This document shows, one piece after another, positions 7,691-16,040 of a stretch of DNA of 31,410 nt. The DNA is from Pseudomonadota bacterium (GTDB lineage: Bacteria; Pseudomonadota; Gammaproteobacteria; Acidiferrobacterales; UBA6901), in NCBI GenBank assembly GCA_021785795.1, contig JAJYEK010000033.1:1-31410 (forward strand), given 5' to 3'. The notes beneath the pieces were generated by a model that searched no databases, was not told where the DNA came from, and worked only from the letters and a program-made list of their open reading frames with translations. Position 1 is the first letter of the stretch. Each line of letters opens with the position of its first letter. A program made the translations under genes and the position numbers.

Positions 7691-7825
7691 TTAATCTAAC
7701 TGAAGTTAGTTGAACGAGTCGCGGATTAGTCGGCGTTACCCTGGTTCGGACTCTCCTTTGTGCACCCCCACCCCGAATGCCGAACCAGGTCTTCCTGCCC
7801 CCGTCCAAGACGGGGGCTTTTTTTT
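7691..7825 (+). ncRNA. candidate small regulatory RNA with C-rich loop
   Basis: No plus-strand gene precedes the strong terminator at 7797-7825, so a short transcript must end there. Upstream are a tight hairpin (CTAACT GA AGTTAG, 7696-7709) and a 10-bp perfect stem CCTGGTTCGG (7740-7749) / CCGAACCAGG (7780-7789). The stem encloses a 30-nt loop rich in C, including CTCTCCTTTG and CACCCCCACCCC. CUCCUUU is complementary to ribosome-binding sites, a hallmark of trans-acting small RNAs with C-rich loops. TTGAAG at about 7665 and a TGTTAAT box near 7689 could be its promoter, but the fit is weak. The 5' end is a guess. Confidence 0.55.
7797..7825 (+). terminator. strong intrinsic terminator of the candidate small RNA
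   Basis: GCCCCCGTC CAA GACGGGGGC forms a perfect 9-bp stem with a 3-nt loop, followed at once by eight T residues (7818-7825). The T tract is on the plus strand only, so it ends plus-strand transcription. The nearest plus-strand gene (algZ) starts 400 bp downstream, and the upstream gene argH runs the other way. Confidence 0.92.
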
Positions 7826-8224
7826 CCACGCCGGCATGGACGGTCGGGTCGGCCCCGGGGCACCCGGGGACACAGGACGAATATACTTATTTTTCATGCA
7901 TAAAAACAGAACAAGTTGAGGTACTATTCTTGCAGTACAGGCAAACGTCACGGTCAGATTTGGTCCGCGATGACCGCATGCCGTGACAGGGGAAGCGATC
8001 GGCCGACCGGAAGCATGGGGTCCTTTGGACAATCGGGTCCGATCCGGAAATCCGGCTGGCAGGAAAATGTCGCCGACTGCAGCGTGGCCGTTCACCCCAA
8101 TTCTGACAGGGAGACGCGGTGGCACGGATTGCGGAATACCGCAGCGCCCGGTATTGCGTCCGATATTCATGAACCGCCGTTTGCATTCTGAAACAGTACT
8201 ACCCCACCCCCCGGTAGCCCGGAC
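7826..8224. other. long leader region upstream of algZ
   Basis: No gene was found in these 399 bp. An AT-rich patch at about 7880-7930, containing TATACT at 7882-7887 and TTGAGG at 7916-7921, is the probable promoter zone for algZ, but no -35/-10 pair with good spacing could be fixed. The rest is GC-rich with no strong hairpin followed by T residues. Confidence 0.4.
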
Positions 8225-9277
8225 ATGAACAAACCCAAGTCTCCTGGCCAGGACTTCCTGCCCGATTTCGCGTCCTTGAGCAATGCACTGCGGATCATCT
8301 TCCTGGCATTGATTATCGCAGTGATCATTACGATCGGACGCAATGCCACGTTCGACGAACGCGCCTGGCAGGACCTCAACCTGCTTACAGCCTTCGCGCT
8401 GATGATCTCGTTCGTGAGCGTCATTGTACTCAAGCTGGCGCATCCGTTCATACGCCGGCTCTCACTCGTCAACGGCTCGATCGTGGTGTTTCTGCTGCTT
8501 CTCTGCGCCATAGGGCTTGGAACGGAGCTCGTCATTTTCGGGTTGTATGATCTCGGCCTGATCAGCACACGCTGGCCCTCCTGGCACGTGGCGCTGCTCG
8601 CCCGCAGCCTGCTCATCGGCGCCATCATCAGCGCACTAGGCCTGCGCTACCTGATCGTGTCACACCGAGCGGAGGCGGATTCCAGGTCGGAACAGGAGGC
8701 GCGTCTGCAGGCTCTACAATCGCGCATACGCCCGCACTTCCTGTTCAATAGCATGAACAGCATCGCCAGCCTCACACGCAGCGATCCGGCGCGCGCCGAA
8801 ACTGCGCTGCAGGATCTCGCAGACCTGTTTCGGGTCCTGCTGGCGGACGCCCGCAACCTGGTCCCGATCTCGGCGGAACGGGAAATATCGCGGCAATACC
8901 TGGAAATCGAGAAGCTGCGGCTCGGAGACCGCCTGAAGGTGTCGTGGAACGTGAGCAATGTGCCGCGCAGCGCGCTCATTCCGGCGCTTACGCTGCAGCC
9001 TCTTCTTGAAAATGCGATCTATCACGGCATCGAGCCGCGGTTCAACGGAGGCACACTGAAGATCGAACTCTGGGCCGAAGGCGACTACCTCAGCGTGCTG
9101 ATCAGCAATCCGCTGCCGGAGACGCAGAACCACCGGTCATCCAAAGGCAACAAGATTGCCCAGGAAAACATACGCCAGCGCCTCAATACCCACTTCGGCA
9201 GCGCCGCCACCATGCAGACCTTCGAGGAAGGCAAGCAATACCATGTCAAACTGAAAATGCCGATTGTGAGGGGATAG
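8225..9277 (+). CDS. algZ: AlgZ/FimS-type sensor histidine kinase (LytS class)
   Basis: A 350-residue membrane sensor kinase. Four or more hydrophobic helices fill residues 20-140, with no periplasmic sensor domain. The His_kinase (PF06580) domain has RIRPHFLFNSMNSIASL, with the phospho-accepting His at residue 171, and the N-box QPLLENAIYHGIE. The G-box is degenerate (GNKIAQENIRQRL instead of a GxGxGLxN pattern), as I recall for the Pseudomonas AlgZ/FimS proteins, which raises the question of whether it is a kinase, a phosphatase or both. It pairs with the response regulator 94 bp downstream. In pseudomonads this pair controls alginate and type IV pili; the targets here are unknown. Confidence 0.9.
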   Translation: MNKPKSPGQDFLPDFASLSNALRIIFLALIIAVIITIGRNATFDERAWQDLNLLTAFALMISFVSVIVLKLAHPFIRRLSLVNGSIVVFLLLLCAIGLGTELVIFGLYDLGLISTRWPSWHVALLARSLLIGAIISALGLRYLIVSHRAEADSRSEQEARLQALQSRIRPHFLFNSMNSIASLTRSDPARAETALQDLADLFRVLLADARNLVPISAEREISRQYLEIEKLRLGDRLKVSWNVSNVPRSALIPALTLQPLLENAIYHGIEPRFNGGTLKIELWAEGDYLSVLISNPLPETQNHRSSKGNKIAQENIRQRLNTHFGSAATMQTFEEGKQYHVKLKMPIVRG

Positions 9278-9371
9278 CGCGGCGATGCGCTTTCCGCCAC
9301 AAAGTAAAGCTGACTCTGAGCCCGGGCGCGGGGCGCCGTGTACCTGCCCTGCCGACACGCGGAGGTAATCT

Positions 9372-10106
9372 ATGAAGGTGCTGATTGTTGATGACGAGAA
9401 GCTGGCGCGCGACCGCCTGCGTGAACTGCTGACCGAGATCGGAGGCCATGTCATCGTCGGCCAAGCCATGAACGGCAACGAGGCCGTGGAGCGGGCCGCC
9501 GAGCTGAAACCTGACGTATTGCTGATGGACATCCGCATGCCCGGCATGGATGGACTCGAGGCAGCAATGCATCTGATGGGACTGGAAACCCCCCCGAGCG
9601 TGATTTTCACGACTGCCTATGACCAGCATGCGCTGCACGCCTTCGAGGTGAACGCCGTCGACTACCTGCTCAAGCCGATCCGCAAGGAACGGCTCTCCCT
9701 GGCGCTCGAGAAGGCGCACAAGCTCACGCTGAAGCAGCTGCAACAGATCAACCAGGCCCAGGAACAGCCGAGTGCGCGCACGCACATCAGCGTGCACCTG
9801 CGCGGCAATATCCGCTTGGTACCTGTCCAGGACATCCTGTATTTCATGGCGGACAGCAAGTATGTCACAGTGCGCACCCCGTCGGAGGAGCACCTGATCG
9901 AGGATTCCCTGGTCAACCTGGAAAAGGAATTCGGCGAGAAGGCGTTTCTGCGGATCCACCGCAACGCGCTGGTCGCCACCAGCTATATCAAGGGAATCGA
10001 GAAAAGCCCGGCTGGCACCTGGCAGGTAAGCCTAAAGGGTCTTGACCGGAAGCTGGATGTCAGCCGGCGCCATGCCGCATCAGTCCGGCGGTGGGCCCGG
10101 CACTAG
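9372..10106 (+). CDS. algR: AlgR-type LytTR response regulator
   Basis: A 244-residue response regulator. The receiver domain (1-120) has the acidic pair D7-D8 (IVDDE), the phospho-acceptor D53 (LLMDIRMPG), the conserved T (FTTAYDQHALHAFE) and K (YLLKPI). The C-terminal LytTR DNA-binding domain runs from about 140: THISVHLRGNIRLVPVQDILYFMADSKYVTVRT, then LRIHRNALVATSYIKGI. The ATG follows GGAGGTAATCT, an ideal ribosome site, so it can be made independently of algZ. Its stop lies within a GC-rich hairpin (10095-10112), tail-to-tail with the thioredoxin-fold gene. Confidence 0.93.
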   Translation: MKVLIVDDEKLARDRLRELLTEIGGHVIVGQAMNGNEAVERAAELKPDVLLMDIRMPGMDGLEAAMHLMGLETPPSVIFTTAYDQHALHAFEVNAVDYLLKPIRKERLSLALEKAHKLTLKQLQQINQAQEQPSARTHISVHLRGNIRLVPVQDILYFMADSKYVTVRTPSEEHLIEDSLVNLEKEFGEKAFLRIHRNALVATSYIKGIEKSPAGTWQVSLKGLDRKLDVSRRHAASVRRWARH

Positions 10107-10112
10107 CCGGGC
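10095..10112. terminator. GC hairpin at the algR stop codon (possible weak terminator)
   Basis: GCCCGGC ACTA GCCGGGC is a perfect 7-bp stem spanning the algR stop codon, in the 11-bp gap between two converging genes. It lacks a T tract on either strand, so it may only slow polymerase or protect 3' ends. Confidence 0.35.
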
Positions 10113-10117
10113 GGCGA

Positions 10118-10666
10118 TCACTGCGGCGATCTGAGTGCGCTGACGAATGCGGTCGGGCCGACGGGGCCGCTCGCGCGCAGCTCGTGCCCGGCCGCGGCTA
10201 CAGCCGAGTCAAGGTAGCTGCCGTAAAAGTCGGCATTGCCCACGCCAACCAGCGGCGGCACCAGCTCACGGCCGTGGGCATCAAAGACCTGGATTGTCGG
10301 CGTCAGAGACACTTTGTAGTGCCGCGCGAACGCGGAGTCAGTTGTCATTTTTCCCGAAAAATCGCGCAGCGGCCGGGCGCTATCGATATTAACCTCGCGG
10401 ATGATGACTTTTCTGCGATACGCCGCATCCGCATACCTCGGCTCGAGGTAGAGTTCGTCCACCTCCTTGCAGTAGGCGCATGAGTTTTGATAGAAGAATA
10501 CCAGCACCGGCAACCGATTGCGTGCCGCGCGGCGCGCCACCGCCTGCAGATTGCCGGCCGGCGGCAAGCCGGCGGCAAGGGTGGGTGCAGCGACCAGCAG
10601 GAAGATCGTCGCCAACAGGATGCGGCCGACACCGGACTGCCCGCGTCGTCCGGCTGCGGTGCCCAT
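10118..10666 (-). CDS. exported thioredoxin-fold protein (SoxW/DsbD-gamma-like)
   Basis: A protein of about 182 residues with a signal peptide: MGTAAGRRGQSGVGR, hydrophobic ILLATIFLLVAAPTL and a likely signal peptidase cut after TLAA. The mature part has LPVLVFFYQNSCAYCKEVDELY, a thioredoxin-fold active site with CAYC (CxxC), then VNIDSARPLRDF and the cis-proline loop SLTPTIQVFD. It probably reduces or exchanges disulfides in the periplasm, in the manner of SoxW or thioredoxin_2 proteins; the partner is unknown. The start at 10666 was chosen for the signal peptide; longer in-frame starts (ATG at 10744) would overlap hemC. It sits between algR and hemC on the opposite strand. Confidence 0.82.
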   Translation of the reverse strand: MGTAAGRRGQSGVGRILLATIFLLVAAPTLAAGLPPAGNLQAVARRAARNRLPVLVFFYQNSCAYCKEVDELYLEPRYADAAYRRKVIIREVNIDSARPLRDFSGKMTTDSAFARHYKVSLTPTIQVFDAHGRELVPPLVGVGNADFYGSYLDSAVAAAGHELRASGPVGPTAFVSALRSPQ

Positions 10667-10742
10667 CCGGCCGCGAGGATGATTCCCAGCCCGATTTGAT
10701 TTAGCATTACCCACCCGCTCGACTTCCGGTTTTGCCGCTCGC

Positions 10743-11687
10743 ATGCGTCCTGCCTCCGTTCTGAACATCATTCGCATAGGTACCCGCAAGAGTCAGCTTG
10801 CCCTGTGGCAGGCCGAACACGTTCGCGCGCAACTCGTTGCCCGCTGGCCCGGTCTCGAGGTGGAACTGGTCAAAATGACCACCCAGGGAGACAAGATTCT
10901 CGACAGCCCCCTCGCAAAGGTCGGTGGGAAAGGGCTCTTCATCAAGGAGCTTGAACAGGGCTTGATGGATAGACGCATCGACCTGGCAGTTCATTCCCTA
11001 AAGGACGTGACGGCAACCCTGCCCGCGGGCCTGCACATCCCCGTGATTTGCGAGCGGGAAGATCCGCGCGATGCTTTTGTCTCGAGCCGCTATTCCGGCA
11101 TCGCCGCACTGCCTGCCGGCGCCCGCGTGGGCACTTCCAGCCTGCGCCGGCAATGCCAGCTGCGGGCGGCGCATCCGCAGCTCCAGGTTCTCGATCTGCG
11201 CGGAAACGTCAATTCACGCCTCGCCAAGCTCGACGGCGGCGATTACGACGCGATCATTCTTGCTGCAGCCGGCCTCAGGCGGCTCGATTTGGCCGTCCGG
11301 ATCCGAGCTTTCCTGGATCCGGACGAAAGCCTGCCGGCCGTCGGCCAGGGCGCCATTTGCGTCGAATGCCGCACCGATGACGAGCATACCAATCAGCTGA
11401 TCGCCGCGCTCAATCATCCCCCGACAGCATTCCGGGTACGGGCCGAACGTGCGATGAATGCGCGCCTGGAGGGCGGATGCCAGGTTCCCATCGGGGGTTA
11501 TGCCGAACTTGCCGGCGGCGATCTGCGCCTTCGCGGGCTGGTGGGCGCTCCGGACGGCAGCCACATCATACGCGGCGAAATCCGGGGACCGGCCGAAGAT
11601 GGCGAGAGGCTCGGCGTCACGCTGGCAGAGGACCTGCTGGCGCGCGGCGCGCGTACGCTGCTTGACCGCGTTTATGGACGCACCTGA
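10743..11687 (+). CDS. hemC: porphobilinogen deaminase (hydroxymethylbilane synthase)
   Basis: HemC joins four porphobilinogens into hydroxymethylbilane. The 314-residue enzyme shows [82 protein letters not shown] and [12 protein letters not shown]. The cysteine in the last motif (Cys246) carries the dipyrromethane cofactor. The ATG at 10743 adds a few residues before the conserved start and has no good ribosome site. The gene begins within 80 bp of the divergent thioredoxin-fold gene and overlaps hemD by 14 bases, so it is first in the hem unit. Confidence 0.97.
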   Translation: MRPASVLNIIRIGTRKSQLALWQAEHVRAQLVARWPGLEVELVKMTTQGDKILDSPLAKVGGKGLFIKELEQGLMDRRIDLAVHSLKDVTATLPAGLHIPVICEREDPRDAFVSSRYSGIAALPAGARVGTSSLRRQCQLRAAHPQLQVLDLRGNVNSRLAKLDGGDYDAIILAAAGLRRLDLAVRIRAFLDPDESLPAVGQGAICVECRTDDEHTNQLIAALNHPPTAFRVRAERAMNARLEGGCQVPIGGYAELAGGDLRLRGLVGAPDGSHIIRGEIRGPAEDGERLGVTLAEDLLARGARTLLDRVYGRT

Positions 11688-12471
11688 AGGAGCGCCCCTC
11701 CAGCACACGACTGTCCTGATCACCCGTCCGGTGGCGCAGGCGGACGCCCTTGCCGCGCTCATCGAACGCTACGGTGGAGAAGCCATACGCTTCCCGGTGC
11801 TGGAAATTCTGGATCCCGCCGACAGCGGCGCATTGACACGCACTGTGGATCGGCTGGAGGAGTTCGACATGGCGGTTTTCATCAGCCCGAACGCGGTAAA
11901 CAAAGCCATGAACATCATCCGGTCGCGCCGGCCCCTGCCCCCGCACCTCAGGCTCGCCTGCGTCGGACGCGGATCCGCGCGCGAGCTGGCGCGCTTCGGC
12001 TGCGACAACGTGATCGTTCCGGCAGGCAGATTCGACAGCGAAGCTCTGCTTGCGCTGCCGGCCCTGGCCCAGGTCACCGGCTGGCGTATCGTGATCTTCC
12101 GCGGCGACGGTGGCCGGGAAGTGCTCGGCGAAACCCTGCAGCGGCGGGGCGCCCAGGTCGAATATGCGGAATGCTACCGGCGCGGAAAGCCGCAGGCCGA
12201 CACAGCACCACTGATGCGCCGGTGGGCTCGCGGAGAAATCGATATTGTGTCCGTCACGAGCACCCAGGCTCTGCGCAACCTCTACGACCTGGTAGGCAAG
12301 CTGGGCCAGCAGTGGCTGGTAAAGACGCCGATCGTCGTTATCAGCGAGCGAATGGCCGCCACCTGCCGCGAACTGGGATTCAAAACCGAGCCTGTAGTCG
12401 CAGCGCAGGCCAGCGACGATGCCATCGTCGAAGCCGTCAAGGCGTGGCGGGCGGCGCAAAAATCCCTATAA
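11674..12471 (+). CDS. hemD: uroporphyrinogen-III synthase
   Basis: HemD closes hydroxymethylbilane with inversion of ring D, giving uroporphyrinogen III. The family is poorly conserved, but this 265-residue protein has the recognisable [33 protein letters not shown] start, [58 protein letters not shown] and [15 protein letters not shown]. The ATG at 11674 lies inside the end of hemC (14-base overlap), so the two are translationally coupled. HemX starts 85 bp downstream. Confidence 0.93.
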   Translation: MDAPEGAPLQHTTVLITRPVAQADALAALIERYGGEAIRFPVLEILDPADSGALTRTVDRLEEFDMAVFISPNAVNKAMNIIRSRRPLPPHLRLACVGRGSARELARFGCDNVIVPAGRFDSEALLALPALAQVTGWRIVIFRGDGGREVLGETLQRRGAQVEYAECYRRGKPQADTAPLMRRWARGEIDIVSVTSTQALRNLYDLVGKLGQQWLVKTPIVVISERMAATCRELGFKTEPVVAAQASDDAIVEAVKAWRAAQKSL

Positions 12472-12556
12472 TCCTGAATCAACCGCCAGACGCCCGTGCG
12501 CCTGGGACACGCCCCGGGAGTGCCGGACCGATGACACACAGCAAAGCTGCCAAGCA

Positions 12557-13585
12557 ATGACGAACAAAGATCCCGATGCCCGGACATCCGGCGCGAACAC
12601 CACCGAGCAACCCAGGCCGATTCCCGACAAGCGCCACCGATCCGGGTCGGTCTCCGGTGGCCTCGCGCTGATTCTGGCAATCGTTGCGCTACTATCCAGC
12701 GCCTACCTCGGCTACACCCTGATCACCAAGCAAGGCCTGTACAGCGCCAGCATCTCGAGCGACTTGAAACGGCTCGCAGAGCAAAGCTCGAAATCGCGCG
12801 GCGAAATCGTCGCCATGACCCGGCAGCTGGAAGTGCTCAAGAACAACCAGGACTCTCTGCAGGCGGCATTGGCAAAAGTTACGAGCGAGTTCGGCAAGGG
12901 CCGCCGGGAATGGCTGCTGTCGGAATCTGAGCAGCTGCTGATAATCGCCAATCACCGGCTGCAGCTGTCCCACAACGTTGGACTTGCGCTCGCCGCACTG
13001 CGTGCTGCGGACATGGACCTCAAGCAGCTCGGAGACCCACGCTACCTCCCGGTACGACGCACCTTGGCGGACGAGATCGGCAGACTCGAGGCTCTCGGTC
13101 ATATCGATGTCTCCGGCATGGCACTGCGGCTCGCTGACATCGCCCAACACCTCGGCAATCTTCCGCTCGCTTCAAGTTCGCGCCCTGCGGTACCGGCAGC
13201 GTCGCCGGAACCGGGGGCACGGCGATCTCAGTTCGGAGCCATGTGGCACGATCTTCTGGGTCTGGTACGCATCCGGCATACCCGCAAGCTGGGTGTGCCG
13301 CTGCTGCCGCCGGATCAGGAATATTTCCTTCGCCAGAACCTGCGGCTCATGCTCTATAGCGCGCAGACGGCTCTACTGCAAGGCAATGCCGCGGTGTTTG
13401 TCCAGGACGTGACGGCGGCGCGCCACTGGATAAGCGACTATTACGACAGCTCGGCGGCGCCGGTACAGGCGGCGCAAACCGAACTCGGACGCATGCTCAG
13501 CTCGCCGTTCCGCAGCAAGCTGCCGGATATATCCGGATCGCTTGAGCAGCTGCGCCGGATCCGCCACAGCGGTGCAATCCGATGA
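12557..13585 (+). CDS. hemX: HemX-family membrane protein
   Basis: A 342-residue protein with a polar, Pro-rich N-terminus (1-30), one transmembrane helix (about 33-55, GLALILAIVALLSSAYLGYTLI), and a periplasmic coiled-coil and helical domain with EWLLSESEQLLIIANHRLQLSHN and ALRAADMDLKQL. This is the HemX pattern (formerly annotated uroporphyrinogen-III C-methyltransferase, an activity without support in this domain). It probably has a scaffolding role in heme synthesis at the membrane. The stop overlaps the hemY start (ATGA). Confidence 0.9.
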   Translation: MTNKDPDARTSGANTTEQPRPIPDKRHRSGSVSGGLALILAIVALLSSAYLGYTLITKQGLYSASISSDLKRLAEQSSKSRGEIVAMTRQLEVLKNNQDSLQAALAKVTSEFGKGRREWLLSESEQLLIIANHRLQLSHNVGLALAALRAADMDLKQLGDPRYLPVRRTLADEIGRLEALGHIDVSGMALRLADIAQHLGNLPLASSSRPAVPAASPEPGARRSQFGAMWHDLLGLVRIRHTRKLGVPLLPPDQEYFLRQNLRLMLYSAQTALLQGNAAVFVQDVTAARHWISDYYDSSAAPVQAAQTELGRMLSSPFRSKLPDISGSLEQLRRIRHSGAIR

Positions 13586-14850
13586 AATTCCTGATTTTCG
13601 TGCTGTTTGTACTGTTCGCGTCAGTGGCGCTGGCGCTCACGGTGATGCACGATCCGGGATATGTGCTGATTGCACGCAGGCCGTGGAGCATGGAGATGCC
13701 GCTCACGGTTTTCGTGATCTCTCTGGTGGTGGGGTTCGGCGCGACTTACGTGGTGGTGCGCGCCTCGATCAGGCTATGGAACACGCCCCGGGACGTAACC
13801 CAGTGGCGCAAGCGGCAGCGCGCGCGGCGGGCGCGTGACGCCATGGAGCAGGGCCTAATCAGTCTCAGCGAGGGAAGCTGGGAAAAGGCGGAAAAGCAGC
13901 TTCTCGCCGACATCGGGCACAGCGAAACGCCTTCCATCAACTACCTGGCTGCTGCATTCGTGGCCCAGGCGCAGGGTAATACCGAGAAGCGCGACGAATA
14001 CCTGGCCCAGGCGCACCACAGCGCGCCCGAACATGCCCTGGCCACTGGCATGGCTCAGGCCCAGCTGCAGATTCTGGCGCATCAGAACGAACGCGCGCTC
14101 GCGACGATTTCCCAGCTGCGGACCATGGAGCCCAGGCATCCGCGCGTACTCAGCCTGTTGGCGCAGACCTACCGCGAGTTGCACGATTGGGAAAGCCTGG
14201 CCAATCTGATTCCGGAGCTGCGCAAACTCAAGGCGCTTCCGGGCGCCGACCTAGACGCACTGGAACTCGAGGCACGACGCGAGCTGCTCAGGCTCGCCCT
14301 GCCCAGCGGAGCCACCAGCGTGCTCAAGCAGGCCTGGAACGCGATACCCCACCATCTGCGTCAGCACCCCGACCTGGTTGCCATCTACGCCCGCCACCTC
14401 ATGGCCCAGGGCGCAATGGACGAGGCGGAAAATCTTCTGGCGAACGCCATCGGCAGCAGCTGGAACGAGGATCTGGTACGACTGTACGGACTAGCGCAGG
14501 CAAGCGACCCGGCGGCACAGCTCGAAACCGCCGAAGGCTGGCTTGCTACGCAGAGCGACAGTCCCGTCCTGCTGCTGACTCTCGGCCGCTTGGCGGCCCG
14601 CAACAAGCTGCTGAGCCAGGCGCGCGAATACCTCGAAAAATCTATTCTGCTGAGAGGCCCAGCAGAGGCTTACCAGGAACTGGCCGGGCTTATGGAGCAG
14701 CGCGGAGAACATCAAAAGGCGCTGGAATACTATCGCCATGCCCTGGAACTCTGCGTTGGCAGCGACCAGGCAGCCATGCACGGGCCGGCCGACAGATCGC
14801 ATGACCCGAGGCGCGGAAATTCAGGCGGCATTGGCCAATACGGCCGTTGA
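13582..14850 (+). CDS. hemY: HemY, TPR membrane protein of heme synthesis
   Basis: A 422-residue protein with two N-terminal membrane helices (MKFLIFVLFVLFASVALALTV and PLTVFVISLVVGFGATYVVV) and a cytoplasmic helical-repeat region of TPR type: ARDAMEQGLISLSEGSWEKAEKQLLADI, INYLAAAFVAQAQGNTEKRDEYL, and LALEYYRHALEL near the end. This is the proteobacterial HemY, which is distinct from the Bacillus coproporphyrinogen oxidase of the same name. It is proposed to organise late heme enzymes. It begins in an ATGA overlap with hemX, and its stop codon lies within the terminator hairpin at 14843-14873. Confidence 0.92.
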   Translation: MKFLIFVLFVLFASVALALTVMHDPGYVLIARRPWSMEMPLTVFVISLVVGFGATYVVVRASIRLWNTPRDVTQWRKRQRARRARDAMEQGLISLSEGSWEKAEKQLLADIGHSETPSINYLAAAFVAQAQGNTEKRDEYLAQAHHSAPEHALATGMAQAQLQILAHQNERALATISQLRTMEPRHPRVLSLLAQTYRELHDWESLANLIPELRKLKALPGADLDALELEARRELLRLALPSGATSVLKQAWNAIPHHLRQHPDLVAIYARHLMAQGAMDEAENLLANAIGSSWNEDLVRLYGLAQASDPAAQLETAEGWLATQSDSPVLLLTLGRLAARNKLLSQAREYLEKSILLRGPAEAYQELAGLMEQRGEHQKALEYYRHALELCVGSDQAAMHGPADRSHDPRRGNSGGIGQYGR

Positions 14851-14873
14851 CTGCACTCAACGGCGGGTTTTTT
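14843..14873 (+). terminator. terminator of the hem operon
   Basis: GCCGTTGA CTGCAC TCAACGGC is an 8-bp stem followed by GGG and six T residues (14868-14873). It contains the hemY stop codon in its left arm and the stop codon of the converging CDF gene (14857-14859) in its right arm, so two coding ends and one terminator share 31 bases. Confidence 0.85.
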
Positions 14874-15819
14874 CGGGGCTGAGCGGATATACCTTCGCCC
14901 CGCGCGGCAGCTGGATTTCCGTGAGGATGGCTGCGACCTCCGGCTGAAGCGTCACGTGCCTGATGCGGTAGCGCCTGTCGAGGAGCTGCTGCATGTCGGC
15001 CAGCATTTTCGGCCAGGCCGTCAGGTCGGCCATTACCACATGCGCCGAAAGTGCCGGCACGCCGGACGACAGCGTCCAGATATGCAGATCGTGCACCGAA
15101 ACCACACCGGGCACACGCGCAAGCGCCTCCCCCACCTGGCTGAGGTCAAGCTCCGGCGGCACACCTTCCATCAGGACATGCAACGCCTCGCGCAGCAGCC
15201 GTAGCGTGGAATACAAAATAAGCACACAGATCAGCAGCGAGAGCAGAGGGTCGATGGGCATCCACCCGGTAAAATAGATCACCGCCCCTGACAGGAGCGC
15301 GCCCACCGACCCGAGCAGGTCGCCCATTACGTGCACCAGGGCACCGCGCATGTTGATGGTCCGCTCGCCGCGGCTCAGTATGATGGCTGCCGCCACATTG
15401 AACAGCAGCCCGGCGCCCGCGATCACCATCACAGGTGCTCCGGCGACCGGCTGCGGCCCGTGAAGGCGATGGATCGCCTCGACCACGATCGCGATAACTA
15501 CCGCTAGCATCAGCAGGCCGTTCAGAAGAGCAGCCACAACCTCCGCCCGAGCCAGCCCGTATGAGTGCCGCGCCGATGGCGGGCGCCTTCCAAACCATGA
15601 CGCCGCGGCCGCGACACCCAGCGCAAAGGTATCGGAAAACATGTGTCCGGCATCACCGAGCAGTGCGAGCGAATGCGCCCACAGTCCGCCAAGCGTCTCA
15701 ACCATGGCAAAACCGAGCGTGAGCAGCAGCACCCACCACAGCAGGCGATGGCCATCGTTGTGGACCTGGCGATGGGGATCGTCCCGATGACCATGGCCAC
15801 CGTCGTGGTGATGATGCAT
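14857..15819 (-). CDS. cation diffusion facilitator, CzcD/ZitB-like metal exporter
   Basis: A 320-residue CDF transporter that exports Zn2+ and possibly Cd2+ or Co2+ in exchange for protons. The N-terminus is His-rich (MHHHHDGGHGHRDDPH), as in zinc-type members. Six membrane helices follow, with both metal-site motifs: HSLALLGDAGHMFSD in helix 2 (HxxxD type) and HVMGDLLGS in helix 5. The C-terminal domain after about residue 215 (GVVSVHDLHIWTLSSGVPALSAHVVM) is the cytoplasmic metal-sensing fold. GGAG lies 7 nt before the ATG. Its 3' end shares the hem terminator. No metal-regulator site was identified upstream. Confidence 0.93.
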   Translation of the reverse strand: MHHHHDGGHGHRDDPHRQVHNDGHRLLWWVLLLTLGFAMVETLGGLWAHSLALLGDAGHMFSDTFALGVAAAASWFGRRPPSARHSYGLARAEVVAALLNGLLMLAVVIAIVVEAIHRLHGPQPVAGAPVMVIAGAGLLFNVAAAIILSRGERTINMRGALVHVMGDLLGSVGALLSGAVIYFTGWMPIDPLLSLLICVLILYSTLRLLREALHVLMEGVPPELDLSQVGEALARVPGVVSVHDLHIWTLSSGVPALSAHVVMADLTAWPKMLADMQQLLDRRYRIRHVTLQPEVAAILTEIQLPRGAKVYPLSPEKTRR

Positions 15820-16040
15820 GGACCGCTCCGTTATTCCGCTTATGGCAACGCGCGCGTCACGCGCTGCGCGCTCACCGACTGGTACAACTATGCAATGGCC
15901 CGGTCTTCATGGCGTGGGCGATCACCCGCCTCCCGGAACCGGGATCGCGGCGGCGAATCCGGTGGCGCCCCGGGCACCCGCCGCCGTTGTGGCGGCGCAG
16001 TACGCGCGACCAGCGTCCCGCCAGAAGACCGTCTCCCATC

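Noticed and set aside
7880..7945. Sigma-70 promoter for algZ
   Set aside because: TATACT and TTGAGG boxes are present in an AT-rich patch, but neither has a partner hexamer at acceptable spacing, so only the region was noted.
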